A DNA stretch of 40,390 nt from Mnemiopsis leidyi (taxonomy: Eukaryota > Ctenophora > Tentaculata > Lobata > Bolinopsidae). Below the pieces are notes generated by a model that searched no databases, was not told the origin of the DNA, and saw nothing but the letters and a program-made list of their open reading frames with translations. The DNA lies in assembly GCA_000226015.1 (NCBI GenBank), contig JH153296.1:1-40390 (forward strand), read 5' to 3'. Shown one piece after another: positions 1 through 11,397 of this stretch. Positions within the stretch are counted from its first letter, which is position 1, and each line of letters opens with the position of its first letter. Position numbers and translations under genes: made by a program.

Positions 1-342
1 GGCAAAAATTCACTCGCATACCTACAACATGTATTGCGACACAGATCATGATCAAATCGTCGACAAAACGAAGCAATAGCAAATAGAACTAACAACTAAC
101 CAAGCGCAAGAATTTTAGCGCGCACAATTTTCATTTTATAATGCACATGCACGTGCCATGTCAATTTTATTTACACGGTGCGCGTTATCAATGCATGGCT
201 TATGCCTCAAATCACTGCAAGTGAGTGGCGAGTATTTAAAGTGTAGTATTATTCTTTATTATTCTCAAATAAGATTTTAACAGCTCCGGCTGGATGGAAA
301 TATATCGCCCGTCTGTCGGGAATAACGGGCGAAATTCTTGTT
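1..342 (-). repeat. Dispersed repeat, copy 1 (truncated by window edge)
   Basis: Reverse-oriented relative to two other copies at 10992-11387 and 12947-13402. Shared landmarks are the left end AACAAGAATTTCGCCC, an internal imperfect palindrome CGCCCGT...ACGGGCG, the phrase ATATATTTCCA, and the right end GAATTTTTGCC. No open frame is present. I cannot assign a class (SINE, MITE or solo end of a larger element). Confidence 0.85.
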
Positions 343-748
343 ATTGTACAATAACATGAAATAAACATTTTTTGTTCGATAATTGAAAATAAAACGAATT
401 GTTTTGAGCTGCGTCATTCGGAAATAGCCGCGACACGGACAATGGACAAATCAACATAACGAACATGGAATTGGATATGATAATGACAGTGTTATCACAG
501 TGACTAAGTAATAAGTCATAAGTCAAAGTGCTACCGCTAAGGAAGGGATAGCCATAGATCAAGAGTTATGGTTATCGTGTCTGTAAAAAGCTTTCATATT
601 TCTTTTTCGACCAGCCTTAAACTTTAACAAGGTGTTCCAAAAAGGCCGGACATTTTTTGTAAATAAATTAAAATAGCAACTTAGTTAATACTAATCCAGA
701 TTCAAGTTCCAAGTAGTAGTACTACTAGTAGCAGTGGTATAGCAAAAT

Positions 749-3700
749 TTACATTTTCTCAGCCATAGTCAGTGGTAGATCTTCATCCACAACTACAGGG
801 ACAAAGTGCGTCATTACGTAAACATCTCAATATACATCTCTTAACAAAAACTTGAGATAATTCATAATATAGTAATGATTAAGAACAATTGAAGTCCAGA
901 CACAATAACCAAGTCCCACTTTGTAACGTGCAGTTCAGTATCCACCAACAAGATGGCCATGTTTAATTTTCTATTCACGTCAGCTAAAGACACCAGTTTG
1001 CTTCGTTTCGTTTGAGCAATTTTATGTCTATTCGTTCACTGGAATCCTAGATGCTTACATCCACGGACTAGGTCACCTGAATAAATGAGGACAAATAACT
1101 ATTTACTACTAAACATAATAAATAAGATTTATAATCAATACCAGAGAAGAAGTTAAAAAGTTATACAGAATAAGAAAAATAGCAATATAGAAACTGAAGC
1201 TCAACTTACCTGACAGTTTGTCGAATATTCCCAATCTTGTACGTTTGTAAATACAGACAAGATAGAACGGGACACCGGTAACAATTGACCCCACCACCGC
1301 CCCGTACTTCATGGCGAGATTGGAGAAGTAGTCCTCATCATCCACACTCTTCTCAAAGAAGGGCGAGAGAACCATCGCCAGAGACAAGATGATCTGTATG
1401 ATGGGGATCGCTAGAGGCGCCTGAAAATAACAGTGTAGTGGAGTTTGAGGTCCATTTTCTGCTCTGGTACGCGGAAGTAAGCCAAACAACGTCTGGCTAG
1501 TAAGATTATGAGTTTAAGACTAAGGATAATCTGTAGGGTTTGAAAGTATCACATACCAACAGAGATTGAACTGTTGTCTCATCTTTATTAATTTGAATTA
1601 ACATAACAAATTTAACATGGTTGGTTACCATGGTAACAAGAACAAACTGACAATAACATTACCGATATTCTTGCCCTAACCTTGAAAGGTCGTCTCATGT
1701 TTGGTCTCTTGTAGCGGAGAAGGAGCAGTCCGACAAAGACAAGTACGAAGTAGACCCACTGAGCGTACATCACTGTGTTAACCACTGCCTCTGCGTGCTT
1801 CCCCAGGATTATGTAGACGGCTGTGCAGACAAACTGAAGAAAAAAGTGGCGTTAAAACTGAGAAAAACTTAGACTTTGAGGTAGTATACAATCCCGTGGT
1901 TTGTGCTTGATCGAAACACCGGGACAATCAGGGAGAAGAGAGAATTTTGTATTTTTTCCAAGCAGTCAAGTAGCAGTCAGAGGATGTTTAGTGTTTACTA
2001 TGGAATGTTGAAATTCAAGATAGTGACAGTTATGTTCAGCATGGTTCGTCTCCTCCCGGACTCCGGAGGAGGTTGCTGTAAGCATGTTGAGAGGGTCTTC
2101 CCAACGAGTAACCGAAACAGAGCAAAGATGACAACTCGTGAAGGAGATGCGAATCAGAAATTGCCGAGATGGTGTCGGAGGAACTCCATAGAAAACTCAT
2201 CATCCAGTCAACTTGAAAAACACCTCTGAAGTTAACATGCAGAAATTTCCGGTTTCCCAATGGACATAACTTTCGCTGAACCAGAAAGGAATCGAGTTCT
2301 TCACCAATATGAGGAGAAATTCTAAAATTGGAACAGCAAGTTTTCTTTTGTGAGTAATTTTGAAGATCCAATATGAATAAAATCTACAGTATTAATTAAG
2401 CTACGACTCTTGATATGGCACAAGAACACAAACTTAGTCTTCAAAGAAAGATCGCTGCAGGGGCGATAATTTATCGTTAAATACCGAGTATTCCATACAT
2501 CAGTGAACAGCCTTTGACAGAAACGATGATTTCTTGACCGATTTTACGGGACCATTTGTGTGTTGATCTTTACATTATCAAACGAAACTTCAAGAACATT
2601 GCTTTTTGTGCTATATTTAGTACAGACACAAGAAGACACCTGTTATGGTGAACTATAGTCATAACCATGTTCGTTATCAATGCACATGTTAAGGGTCGAA
2701 ATGTTCATAATATCCTCTCAAAAGTTTGAGAAATTTTTGAAACACGATAATATGGGATGTTTGTAATTGTAAAAGTTGACAAGTTGGCGATAAATCTTAA
2801 ACTGTGATTGGAGCATAATTCAAACTTGTAAAAATCTTAAAATAGTAAAGCGATATAAGGAGAATTAGATGTTTTCGTCGAGCGGATGAACGTACTAATA
2901 TATAAACAAACTAAACAAAAGACTCACATTGAATATAATAGCGACTATGGGAGTCGAGCGAGATGGCAGACAGAGAGATAGAGCACGTGGTAGATGTCCG
3001 TCACGGGCACAAGCGTGATAAAACCTGAAACGTTAGCGTTATCAGTCACGTGAAATCACGTGTTGTCACGTGCAGTTGCACACTGGTGAGCGAGCATGTG
3101 ACTTTTCTACATTGTAACCACATGTGGTATTCAACTGTGAAGATTATCCTGTTTTTTAGGATAAACTTCACAGTTGCAATTCAACATGGGATGCGCTTGA
3201 ACGCTTAATACAAATTATTCGGCGTAAGTCGTAAACTCGTAACCTTTTCTATGCATAAATCATAAATTGTTAAGATCATATAAAGCTGCAATTCTAGTTT
3301 CTTTAAGTAAGAGCATTCAAAGTATAACTTTCACGGACAATATTCACTGCACCAATTAGCCAATTTTACAATTTAATTAAACTTTCTCACGATTTATGTT
3401 ATGCATGATAAAAATATAATTGTATTAAAATTTACATACCTCGTTGTACTAATAGTGTTGCTAGAAACAGCCCCGTATGTGGCCGTCAGAATGCAGAACG
3501 TAGCGAAGAACCAGCCCCAGCCTCCCCACGCCGTTTTAGCGTATATCTGCAGGAAGGGTGAGTTAGCTTCAACTAACTACGCCGTTTTAGCGTATATCTG
3601 CAGGATAAGAGTTAATTAGCTTCAACTAACTACGCTGTTTTAGCGTATATCTGCAGGATAAGAGTTAATTAGCTTCAACTTACTACGCCGTTTTAGCGTA

Positions 3701-6700
3701 TATCTGCGGGATAAGAGTTAGTTAGCTAAATTACTAACTACGCTGATTTACTGTTTTATCGTAGATCTGAAGATGGTTATCAACAAAGATAGCCAAAGAT
3801 TCTTAGCGGCGCTATGATGATTCATTGCGGTAGTAACGACTTAATTACTTAATTACACTAACTAGTAGAACTCCGGGAACTTAGTGGAGTTCAAGACAGA
3901 GGAGGGGATGAATCATGAATCATAGTAACGACTTATATTCCCATCATAAACAAACCGCGAAACCAGAATCTAACCAGAATAAACCGCGGAACTAGAATAC
4001 CAATATAAAGGGGGAATCCATCATCTGATGAGCGATGAGCGGTCCACAGAATATCGCGAAGTTGAAGAGAATGTACACGGCACAGACAACCGATATTCCG
4101 ATAAAGAGAGACAGAGGGACGTTTCTGTCAGGGTTAATTATCTCCTCCGTTACCCAGGACAAGAACGACCTGGAAGGTGTTCAAACAGCTCAATATAATG
4201 TAGTATAATATAATAGTATAATATAATAGTCAATATTTGATAACTTTCTTTCTGGAAAATCTTAAAACTCATATCAGAACGGAAACTGAGGGTCATTGAA
4301 CTAATAAAGGTATCCTAAGTTAGGACCACTGTAATTCTCACAACACAAATAGTATGACCTTGTAATTACTTCACTTACCAGCCCCCGTAAGCCCACATGC
4401 TCAACATAAGTCCGTTAATGGCTCCGTTAATGGTACTGTTAGGAGCAACATACGGGGTTTCAAACTGCGACCATTCACCTGAAAATTCAGTTAACAATAT
4501 GACACTGAGTTTGATGAGCACATTACCGATCGCATTTATATGCACTTGTTATTGCAGGTGTAGTATTAGTAACTTACACTTACAGTTCCATTTTTTAAGT
4601 CTTTAAAATTACTTCAACAAAATGTTTTAAACAGAAATGTTCCAGCCACACTCAGATAGATCTACAAAGCTAACCCTTGACGAGCCAGTAAACTCCAATA
4701 CTACAGATGACTCCGATAGCAGCAACTTTGACAACCGCAAACAGTTGGTTCATCTTGTCCCCTAGATCTGCACTGATAGCGTTAACCAGGGAGGCTATGC
4801 CCACTATCAGAATTGCGAACGCTCCCTTTATGTATGGGGACTGGTTTTCCAGATCGTTACTTAGCTCCGTAGCGTTTTTTGAGTAACCACTGAAATAAAG
4901 TCAGATCGTTACTTAGCTCCGTAGCGTTTTTTGAGTAACCACTGAAATATTTATTCAGATGATAAACTCTTCGCAGAAGGCTATGTTTGGAACGAATTCT
5001 TAAACTTAAACGAAGATTGTGTCGCTTTCGTCGTTGTAGTTCAGTAGTTTAATAGTTGCAACAAGAATTACAGAAATCGCTCCACTCACTTCTGAATGTT
5101 GACAACGATATACTCGGCACAGTAGAGGGAGATAGCAGCCAGACCTCCGGGGTTCAGGATCAGAGTGTTGGTCCAGACAAACAGGAATCCGACGAGCGGG
5201 CAATACATCTTAGTTAGATAGGCCTGTTCTCCCCCTGTCGCAATATGGTTAGCGGGCTGTGTTTAAGGATAAGTTGTTGGTTCATAATTTTCTTTAAGTT
5301 TATGCGTTCAGAAAATAAAGAAAAATCATGAAATATCAAATACAAACCACGCCATATTCCATTTCAATTAAACAGTCGGATACCAAACATTTACCTGAAA
5401 CATTGATGGAGGTAGCTAGTTCAGCGTAGCAGATGGAGCCGAAGAAAGCAACAATGCCTCCCATAAACCAAACCGTCAGAGACATGAAGGGACTTCCACT
5501 CGTCTCCATATAGATAAGATCCGGCAACATGAACAACCCAGATCCTGAGTGTTAGAGTTTATTTGATTAAGTTGATTATTTGAAGATCTGATAGATGGTC
5601 AGAGAAGTTGTGCGATTGAAAAGTCTTGGAAATAATTATGGTCAGAAAGGTGGAATTAAGCATTAAGGATTAATTGATTTTCATTTTATGACTGCCTGAA
5701 AACGTCTTTAAAGAAGCTCAAAGATTTGGTATAAACCTAATATCACTTTATTGACGGAGTCGAAACGACGAAACTATCATGAAAATAAAAATTAAAAACT
5801 AATAACAAATTGCGATGTGTATTCTTTAATAAGGACACTCACCAATAATAGCACCTATCACAAGAGAAGATCCCCCGGCCAGGGTTAGGTTACGTTTCAG
5901 TATAATCTGACTAACTTCATGATCTCTCACGGCAATAGCGCTGTCCTCTCTGAGAGAGAGAAGACGTTTTCTTAACATCAGTTTGAAAACATCATTAATG
6001 AAATGGCAGCAATATTTAACATAAATTTGTCATAAACTAAACTTATAAGAACAAAGTAAGTGCTACTGAACGTTAACAAAGTGCTACTTAACGTTAACTA
6101 AATTGCTACTAAACGTTAACTAAGTGCTACTAAACGTTAAATAAGTGCTACTAAACGTTAACTATAAAGTGCTACTAAACGTTAACTAATTGCTACTAAA
6201 CGTTTAATAAGTGCTACTAAACGTTAACTAAGTGCTTCTAAACGTTAACTTAGTGCTACTAAACGTTAACTAATTGCTACCAAAAGTTAACTAAGTTCTA
6301 CTAAACGTTAACTAAATTGCTACTAAACGTCAACTAAGTGCTACTAAACGTCAACTAAATTGTTACTTAACGTCAGCTAAATTGTTACTAAACGTTAACT
6401 AAAACTATACCGACCTACAGAGATTCTCCTTAGCCAGCTGACTAGTGTGTCTGACTAAGGTAGCAGTTGCTTCGGCACTGCAGCTTCCCTCCCCTTTACT
6501 TCTTCCGTCTTTCTCCTGAAGACAGGATCACATTAGACCTGGGCACATCCCAGTTTATATCCGAGTTAACACTTCTGTTTTCTTTTTACGTATATTACAC
6601 TGCTCTACTATATTACATGTATTAGACTGCTATATTGCTCTACTATATTACCTGTATTACACTTCTCAAATTATAGTAATACGTTCTTAAATCTATGAGT

Positions 6701-7590
6701 TTTCAAGTTTATAAAATCTCAAGTTTTTGAATTCATAAGTCTAAAGTTTATAAGCTTTCAAGTTTATAAGTTTCTTAGTTTTTATAAGTTTATAAGTTCC
6801 CAAGTTACAAATTCTTAAGTATAAAAGTCCTCAAGTTTATATAATATAAGTCATCAAGTTTATAAGTTTTTAAGTTCTGGAAATCATAAGTCTCAAGTTT
6901 ATAAGTCTCTAAGTTTATAACTTCTCAATTTTATAACTTCCCAAGTTTCTAAGTTCCCAAGTTTCTAAGTTCCCAAGTTTATAAGTTCTCAAGTTTATAA
7001 GTTCTCAAGTTTATAAGTTCTCAAGTTTATAAGTTTATAAGTTTATAATTTCTCAAGTTTATAATTTCTCAAGTTTATAGATTTTAAAGTTTATAAGTTC
7101 TCAAGTTTATAAGTTTTTAAGTTTATAATTTCTCAAGTTTATAAGTTCTCAAGTTTATAAGTTCTCAAGTTTATAAGTTTTAAGTTTATAATTTCTCAAG
7201 TTTATAAGTTCTCAAGTTAATAAGTTCTCAAGTTTAGAAGTCATCTTCAAGTTTCTTAGTTCTCAAGTTTACAAGTTCTCACTTTTATAAGTTCTCAAGT
7301 TTATAAGTTTTCAAGTTTATAAGTTTTTAAAGTTTATAAGTTCTCAAGTTTATGAGTTCTCAAGTTTATAAGTCATCTTCAAGTTTCTGAGTTCTCAAGT
7401 TTATAAGTTCTCAAGTTTATAGATTTTAAAGTCTATAAGTTCTCAGGTTTTTAAGATCTCAACTTGTTGATGGTCATACATGATCACAGTTATCAGCCTG
7501 GCTGGTGCGGGAGGGCGTAGAAGCATAAACTATATCGGGAAGGGATTCAAGAGAGCCATTGCACAGTGGAGCCGTATCGCTGGTTGACAT
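749..7590 (-). CDS. SLC7-family (L-type/HAT light-subunit-like) amino-acid transporter, 13 exons
   Basis: A 12-helix APC-superfamily amino-acid exchanger of the plasma membrane. Exons in coding order: 7590-7480, 6515-6415, 5949-5843, 5544-5395, 5234-5090, 4889-4675, 4478-4379, 4169-4001, 3546-3440, 3024-2928, 1833-1681, 1420-1210, 792-749. All have AG/GT borders and matching phases; they sum to 1710 bases (569 residues plus stop). Diagnostic segments are GAIIGSGLFMLPD in TM1, CYAELATSI in TM2/3, AYGGWSFLSWVTEE in TM6, RDGHLPRALS after TM8 and LRYKRPNMRRPFK near TM10, all typical of SLC7A5-A11. The start ATG (7590) has gccATG context and gives a 70-residue polar N-tail. The last exon (VDEDLPLTMAEKM then stop) is the least certain. 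The segment between TM3 and TM4 has two N-glycosylation sequons (NAT, NST further on) but no cysteine, whereas light subunits that bind a heavy chain normally have one there. Substrate cannot be told. Introns carry satellites and duplicated splice sites. Confidence 0.93.
3047..3072. promoter_or_regulatory. Three phased CACGTG E-boxes in SLC7 intron
   Basis: CACGTG occurs at 3047-3052, 3057-3062 and 3067-3072, each preceded by T, at an exact 10-bp spacing. CACGTG is the core site of bHLH-ZIP factors (MYC/MAX, USF, MITF/TFEB). The sites lie just upstream of the acceptor at 3025. That they are functional is inference only. Confidence 0.4.
3129..3178. repeat. Inverted repeat (hairpin) in SLC7 intron
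   Basis: Arms CAACTGTGAAG...CTTCACAGTTG (3132-3142 and 3166-3176) are perfectly complementary, and an inner TATCCT/AGGATA pair extends the stem. It lies in the intron upstream of the exon at 2928-3024. A small foldback element is a simple explanation. Confidence 0.75.
3527..3772 (-). repeat. Tandem repeat of an exon 5' end plus its splice acceptor (5 copies)
   Basis: The true SLC7 acceptor is at 3547-3549 (minus strand CAG followed by ATATACGCTAAAACGGCGT). The same acceptor and exon start recur upstream at 3598-3600, 3651-3653 and 3704-3706, with a decayed copy at 3767-3769; spacing is 51, 53, 53 and 63 bp. In the extra copies the codon after GCG is TAG instead of TGG, so using one would end translation at once. 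Confidence 0.92.
4850..4949 (-). repeat. Tandem duplication of SLC7 exon 5' end plus splice acceptor (2 copies)
   Basis: Two identical 48-bp copies, 4850-4897 and 4902-4949, at a 52-bp period. Each holds the acceptor TATTTCAG and the first 40 coding bases of the exon 4675-4889. Only the acceptor at 4890-4892 keeps the frame, because 52 is not a multiple of three. Confidence 0.95.
6050..6405. repeat. Minisatellite, about 21-23 bp unit
   Basis: About fifteen imperfect copies of TGCTACTAAACGTTAACTA fill the intron between SLC7 exons 5843-5949 and 6415-6515, ending a few bases from the donor at 6413-6414. Confidence 0.95.
6680..7462. repeat. Minisatellite, 16-bp unit
   Basis: Dozens of copies of AAGTTTATAAGTTCTC with local variants occupy most of the first SLC7 coding intron (6516-7479), ending about 17 bp from the donor of the first coding exon. 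Confidence 0.97.
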
Positions 7591-8045
7591 GGCAACACGC
7601 ACAACTCTGGGAATTACAAGCCCCAATACAAAACTGCTCAAAGGAACGAATCGGGCGTATAAGTGACTCCAAGCCTTTAAGAATCGGATCACTTGATCAC
7701 TTGCACAGTATTGTTAAACTACAGTAATTATACCAAAAAACCTTGAAGTTGCACAATCTAAGCCCACTCTGACGGAGACAGGTGCATGATCGGGCCAGCG
7801 AAATGATCATGATTTCTGATGTGCAACACTCACCTCGAAGATTACATAGCCGTCCATTATTCAGAAAATTGATTAGGGGAGTCACATGGTATGTGTGTCA
7901 GAATGAAACGCTTGGAGGTGAGGGAAAACGGAGAAATAAAACCCAGCTGCATAAAATTAACGACACGAAGTAACCAAGAGACGTTGGGAAACAGAGAAAA
8001 TAAACGTTAGATAGAGCGAGTGAAAGAGACTGGAGAGCTTAACAG

Positions 8046-8090
8046 CCCACGTGGGTAGCTAGCAACCGCTTGGATAATTTGCACGTGGGC
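8046..8090. promoter_or_regulatory. Two CACGTG sites upstream of SLC7 start
   Basis: CACGTG at 8048-8053 (inside the palindrome CCCACGTGGG) and at 8082-8087, about 460-500 bp 5' of the SLC7 ATG. This is the likely promoter or 5' UTR region of the minus-strand transporter. A transcription start cannot be placed. Confidence 0.35.
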
Positions 8091-8099
8091 ACGGGATGG

Positions 8100-10940
8100 G
8101 GAATTAACGGTGAATTACTGCTAAAACGTGCTCCCGACTCCTCCTGGCCTGTAATTTGCGACGTGCCGGGAAAATTATTATTGGAGTTATATGGCAGAGA
8201 GCGCCTAAACGACGTGATTCAGAGTGAGCACTTTTATTAAATTGGGAGCTGCATTATTGTATACTTTTAGGTAAAGCAGGTATATGCAGACGTCGTCTAT
8301 AAGCACTGTAGACGTTCAGAGTTCCATGTTGCTATTTATAGATGTATCGCTACTTACGTTTCATGACTAGGTATATAAGTGTGTACTATTGCAAATACAC
8401 TCAATTATATTGTATAGATATGAGGAAAACAAGAGTAATGTTATGTCCATAATTAATTGTAAATAATAAGTATACTTAATATACTATTGATGTCCTTCTT
8501 CCACGTTTACACTCACAGGGAAGAAAAATTAAACGCCCACAAGCAAAAAATTGTTTTAAAGTTCAGAAAACAATTTACTTTTAATTTATGAGTCGTACTA
8601 GTGTACTACAATGAGCAATGACATAGCATATCAATCGACAAGGATCTGTCCATACTGTCGAAAATTTCAAGTAATCTTCAAATTGACGAGATTATATCCG
8701 TTTACCGTTCTAACGAAACGCTTTGAGCTGCGATAGTGCGATAGTCGGGTATCACCGCGACGACCTTCAAGAATCGCTAATCGACTGGTAATTGTACTAG
8801 ATTAACTTTCTGGCTTAAATTTATTAATGTTGTCTGGAGACCCATGTGACAGTAGTTTACAAATAAAACTCAGTTTTATTGGTAACCAAGCAGTGTTAAT
8901 ATAGTGCTGCCATAGAACTTAAGAGGATTAGAAGAAAATGATTGAGGAGTTCATGGTTTAAGTTTTAAAACACATCGCACTCAACGTCCGGAAAGCTGTA
9001 AGTAGTTATAATTAGTACGCACTTTTACATACCCTGATCTCCTGCATCTATAATAATACAGTTTTTTGGACGCATTACTCGAACACCAGAGTTTAGACAT
9101 GGTGTTCAATTTTAAATAATTCACATAAACTCTGAGGGAAGCTTAAAGTATTGCTATTTTCGGAAAGCCAATTACGAGTATAAAGGCCTTCACGTTCAAA
9201 TTTGGTTCAATTCTAAATAGTGAACGTAAGCCTAACCGCACATTAAACGTACAAAACAAATTGAATGTGCTTAACGCACTTTCCCGAAAAATTAATTAAC
9301 GAACCAACTTTGGATGAATTAATACCATTATCAGGCACAAGTGAAAGTAGGATTGAAGCTTAAAAGTAAAGCACAAACCTTTTCCATAATAGTACTAAAG
9401 ACACGCTGTTGAGAAGATGTGGAAACTGAATCCCAATTAAAGGATGAACTAGAAACTTTACTATGTAAAGTCAGACTTAAGTCACCATGACAAACATGTA
9501 TTCAATTAGAACAAGAGTGAAAGTAAATCAATTTCCAACGGCATCACTGAAAAATAACAAACAGCAAAGGTGATAAATTCAATTTTAATGCGCTCTCTTC
9601 GCTATATAGGACTTCACGAAATTGTCCTAGACTTTTGAAAATTACTCTGTAAGACATTAAAGATTAAAAATCACGTGAATTTTTGGAAAGATTTTGAGAA
9701 TTTGTTTAGTGCCATTTACAAAATATTACTGAACCTTTGGGGAAAAGACGACAGTCCCATCCGTCCCTTGCATCATCAACTCAACTCGAATGAAACTTCT
9801 GATCGACAGAAATTCTCCTCACGCTTCTCCTACAAATACTAAGCGCACAATCAACGTACTGGAAGCCTTTAAAAAGCCATCAGACCGTCGCATGATCGAG
9901 CTGGCTACTAGGTAGTTTCCGTGAACTTATAGAAACCTGCTACAACAAATAATGCTCATTACAAAATTAGGCCAATTAAAATCGGCTCAAACCTGACCAT
10001 CCTTGACTGACCTAGTGCCAGCTGCTGAGCCCCCTCCCTTGCGTACCGTAAATAAATCGGGAGTTTGACACCGCAGCTAGAACTCGACTTTTAGGTGAAG
10101 TACTGCGACACTCAATTATGTAATCGTTTCGGGATCGGAAAAATGTTGATCGAATAACGTTTATGTTGGAGAAGAGTTGATTTAATGATCGATTCAAAAT
10201 CTCATTTTTTGAAGGATTTCACTTTCAGAATAAAAGCCCATTTAAGCCACCGGATTAAGGGACTTTAAAAGATTTTTCACTTTAAATTAAGCTATGGTGG
10301 ATCCACAAAAGTGATGAAACGATTCAATATCACAACCGTCTACTTCTAGCCCCGTGATTCGTCATAAAATCAAAAACCTAATTAAAGCCTTATGCAGCTC
10401 CTGGTTCCTTCATAAAAGACTTCCGTAGAAGCTATTCAAATCTTTTATTTCTAATTCCTCGTGATTTGATAAATATTTTAGGAGACGTAAAGTCAAGTTT
10501 CTTCTACTATTGACATGCTTTGCCTTTAGTTCTTCATCAAAATATGGGATGATCGTTGGGCTGGGAATTTACTGGATTCCAAATAAAGAAATAACATTTG
10601 GAATATCAAATAGATCCAATATAAGCAGTCGCATTTTATGAAAGAACAATTTTTCTCATATTTCCTCATATCACTTTAAATTGAAATTGGTTCTTTATGT
10701 AGTGTTGGTTATTAGTTTTTTTGTATAAGTATGTACTGTGACTCAATAGGCGTGTCACGACGTGTTGCGTATACATGCAGCTATGTAGCCATCACAATAC
10801 ATTTCTGACTTAAAGGTTCTGGATTTTGAAGGATTGTATAATATAATTCTTAAACATCTTTATATTAGTAAGGCTTTTTAACCAATATTAGAGAGATCTG
10901 TGTAATATAACTTAATAACTATAATATTTTGGAGTAAACA
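8100..10940. other. Non-coding stretch without recognisable gene
   Basis: AT-rich sequence with stops in all frames. I found no spliceable coding exon, RNA gene or tandem array. It probably includes upstream sequence of the SLC7 gene. Confidence 0.7.
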
Positions 10941-10946
10941 TTAGCC

Positions 10947-10982
10947 GACCGGTTATGATAATTAATATTTTCATAACCGGTC
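10947..10982. repeat. Perfect 12-bp inverted repeat
   Basis: GACCGGTTATGA at 10947-10958 pairs with TCATAACCGGTC at 10971-10982 around a 12-base AT loop, about 10 bp outside dispersed-repeat copy 2. Confidence 0.8.
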
Positions 10983-10991
10983 AAAAGCTTA

Positions 10992-11387
10992 AACAAGAAT
11001 TTCGCCCATTATTCCCGACAGACGGGCGATATATTTCCACCCAGCCGGAGCTGTTAAAATCTTATTTGAGATTGATGAAGAATAATACTACACTTTACAT
11101 ACTCGCCACTCACTTGCGGAGATTTTAAGCATGAGCCATGTACTGATAACGCACACCATGTAAAAAAATTGACATGGCACGTGCATTATAAAATGAAAAT
11201 TGTGCGCGTTAAAACACTTGCGCTTGGTTGTTAGTTTGATTTGCTATTGCTTCGTTTTGTCGCGTCGATGATTTGTGATTTGATCTGTGACGCAATATGT
11301 TGTAGGTATGCGAGAGAATTTTTGCCATCTGACATTCATTCATTATCTTAAACCTTTAATATCCTGTTGTCTATTTGGTTACTAATT
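10992..11387 (+). repeat. Dispersed repeat, copy 2 (abuts gap)
   Basis: Same element as copies 1 and 3. The core runs 10992-11326. Similarity to copy 3 continues through ATCTGACATTCATTCATTAT to the first N, so the element is longer than its core and the assembly breaks inside or just after it. Confidence 0.85.
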
Positions 11388-11397
11388 NNNNNNNNNN
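11388..11397. other. Assembly gap (10 N)
   Basis: Ten N. A repeat lies on the left and a channel exon is cut on the right; ten N may be a placeholder for unknown length. Confidence 0.99.

Noticed and set aside
6050..7462. CRISPR-like arrays
   Set aside because: Direct minisatellites without unique spacers, inside introns of an animal gene.
7591..7692. 34-residue upstream extension of the SLC7 start
   Set aside because: The Met at 7590 has better context and gives the expected polar N-tail; the extension is hydrophobic and probably 5' UTR.
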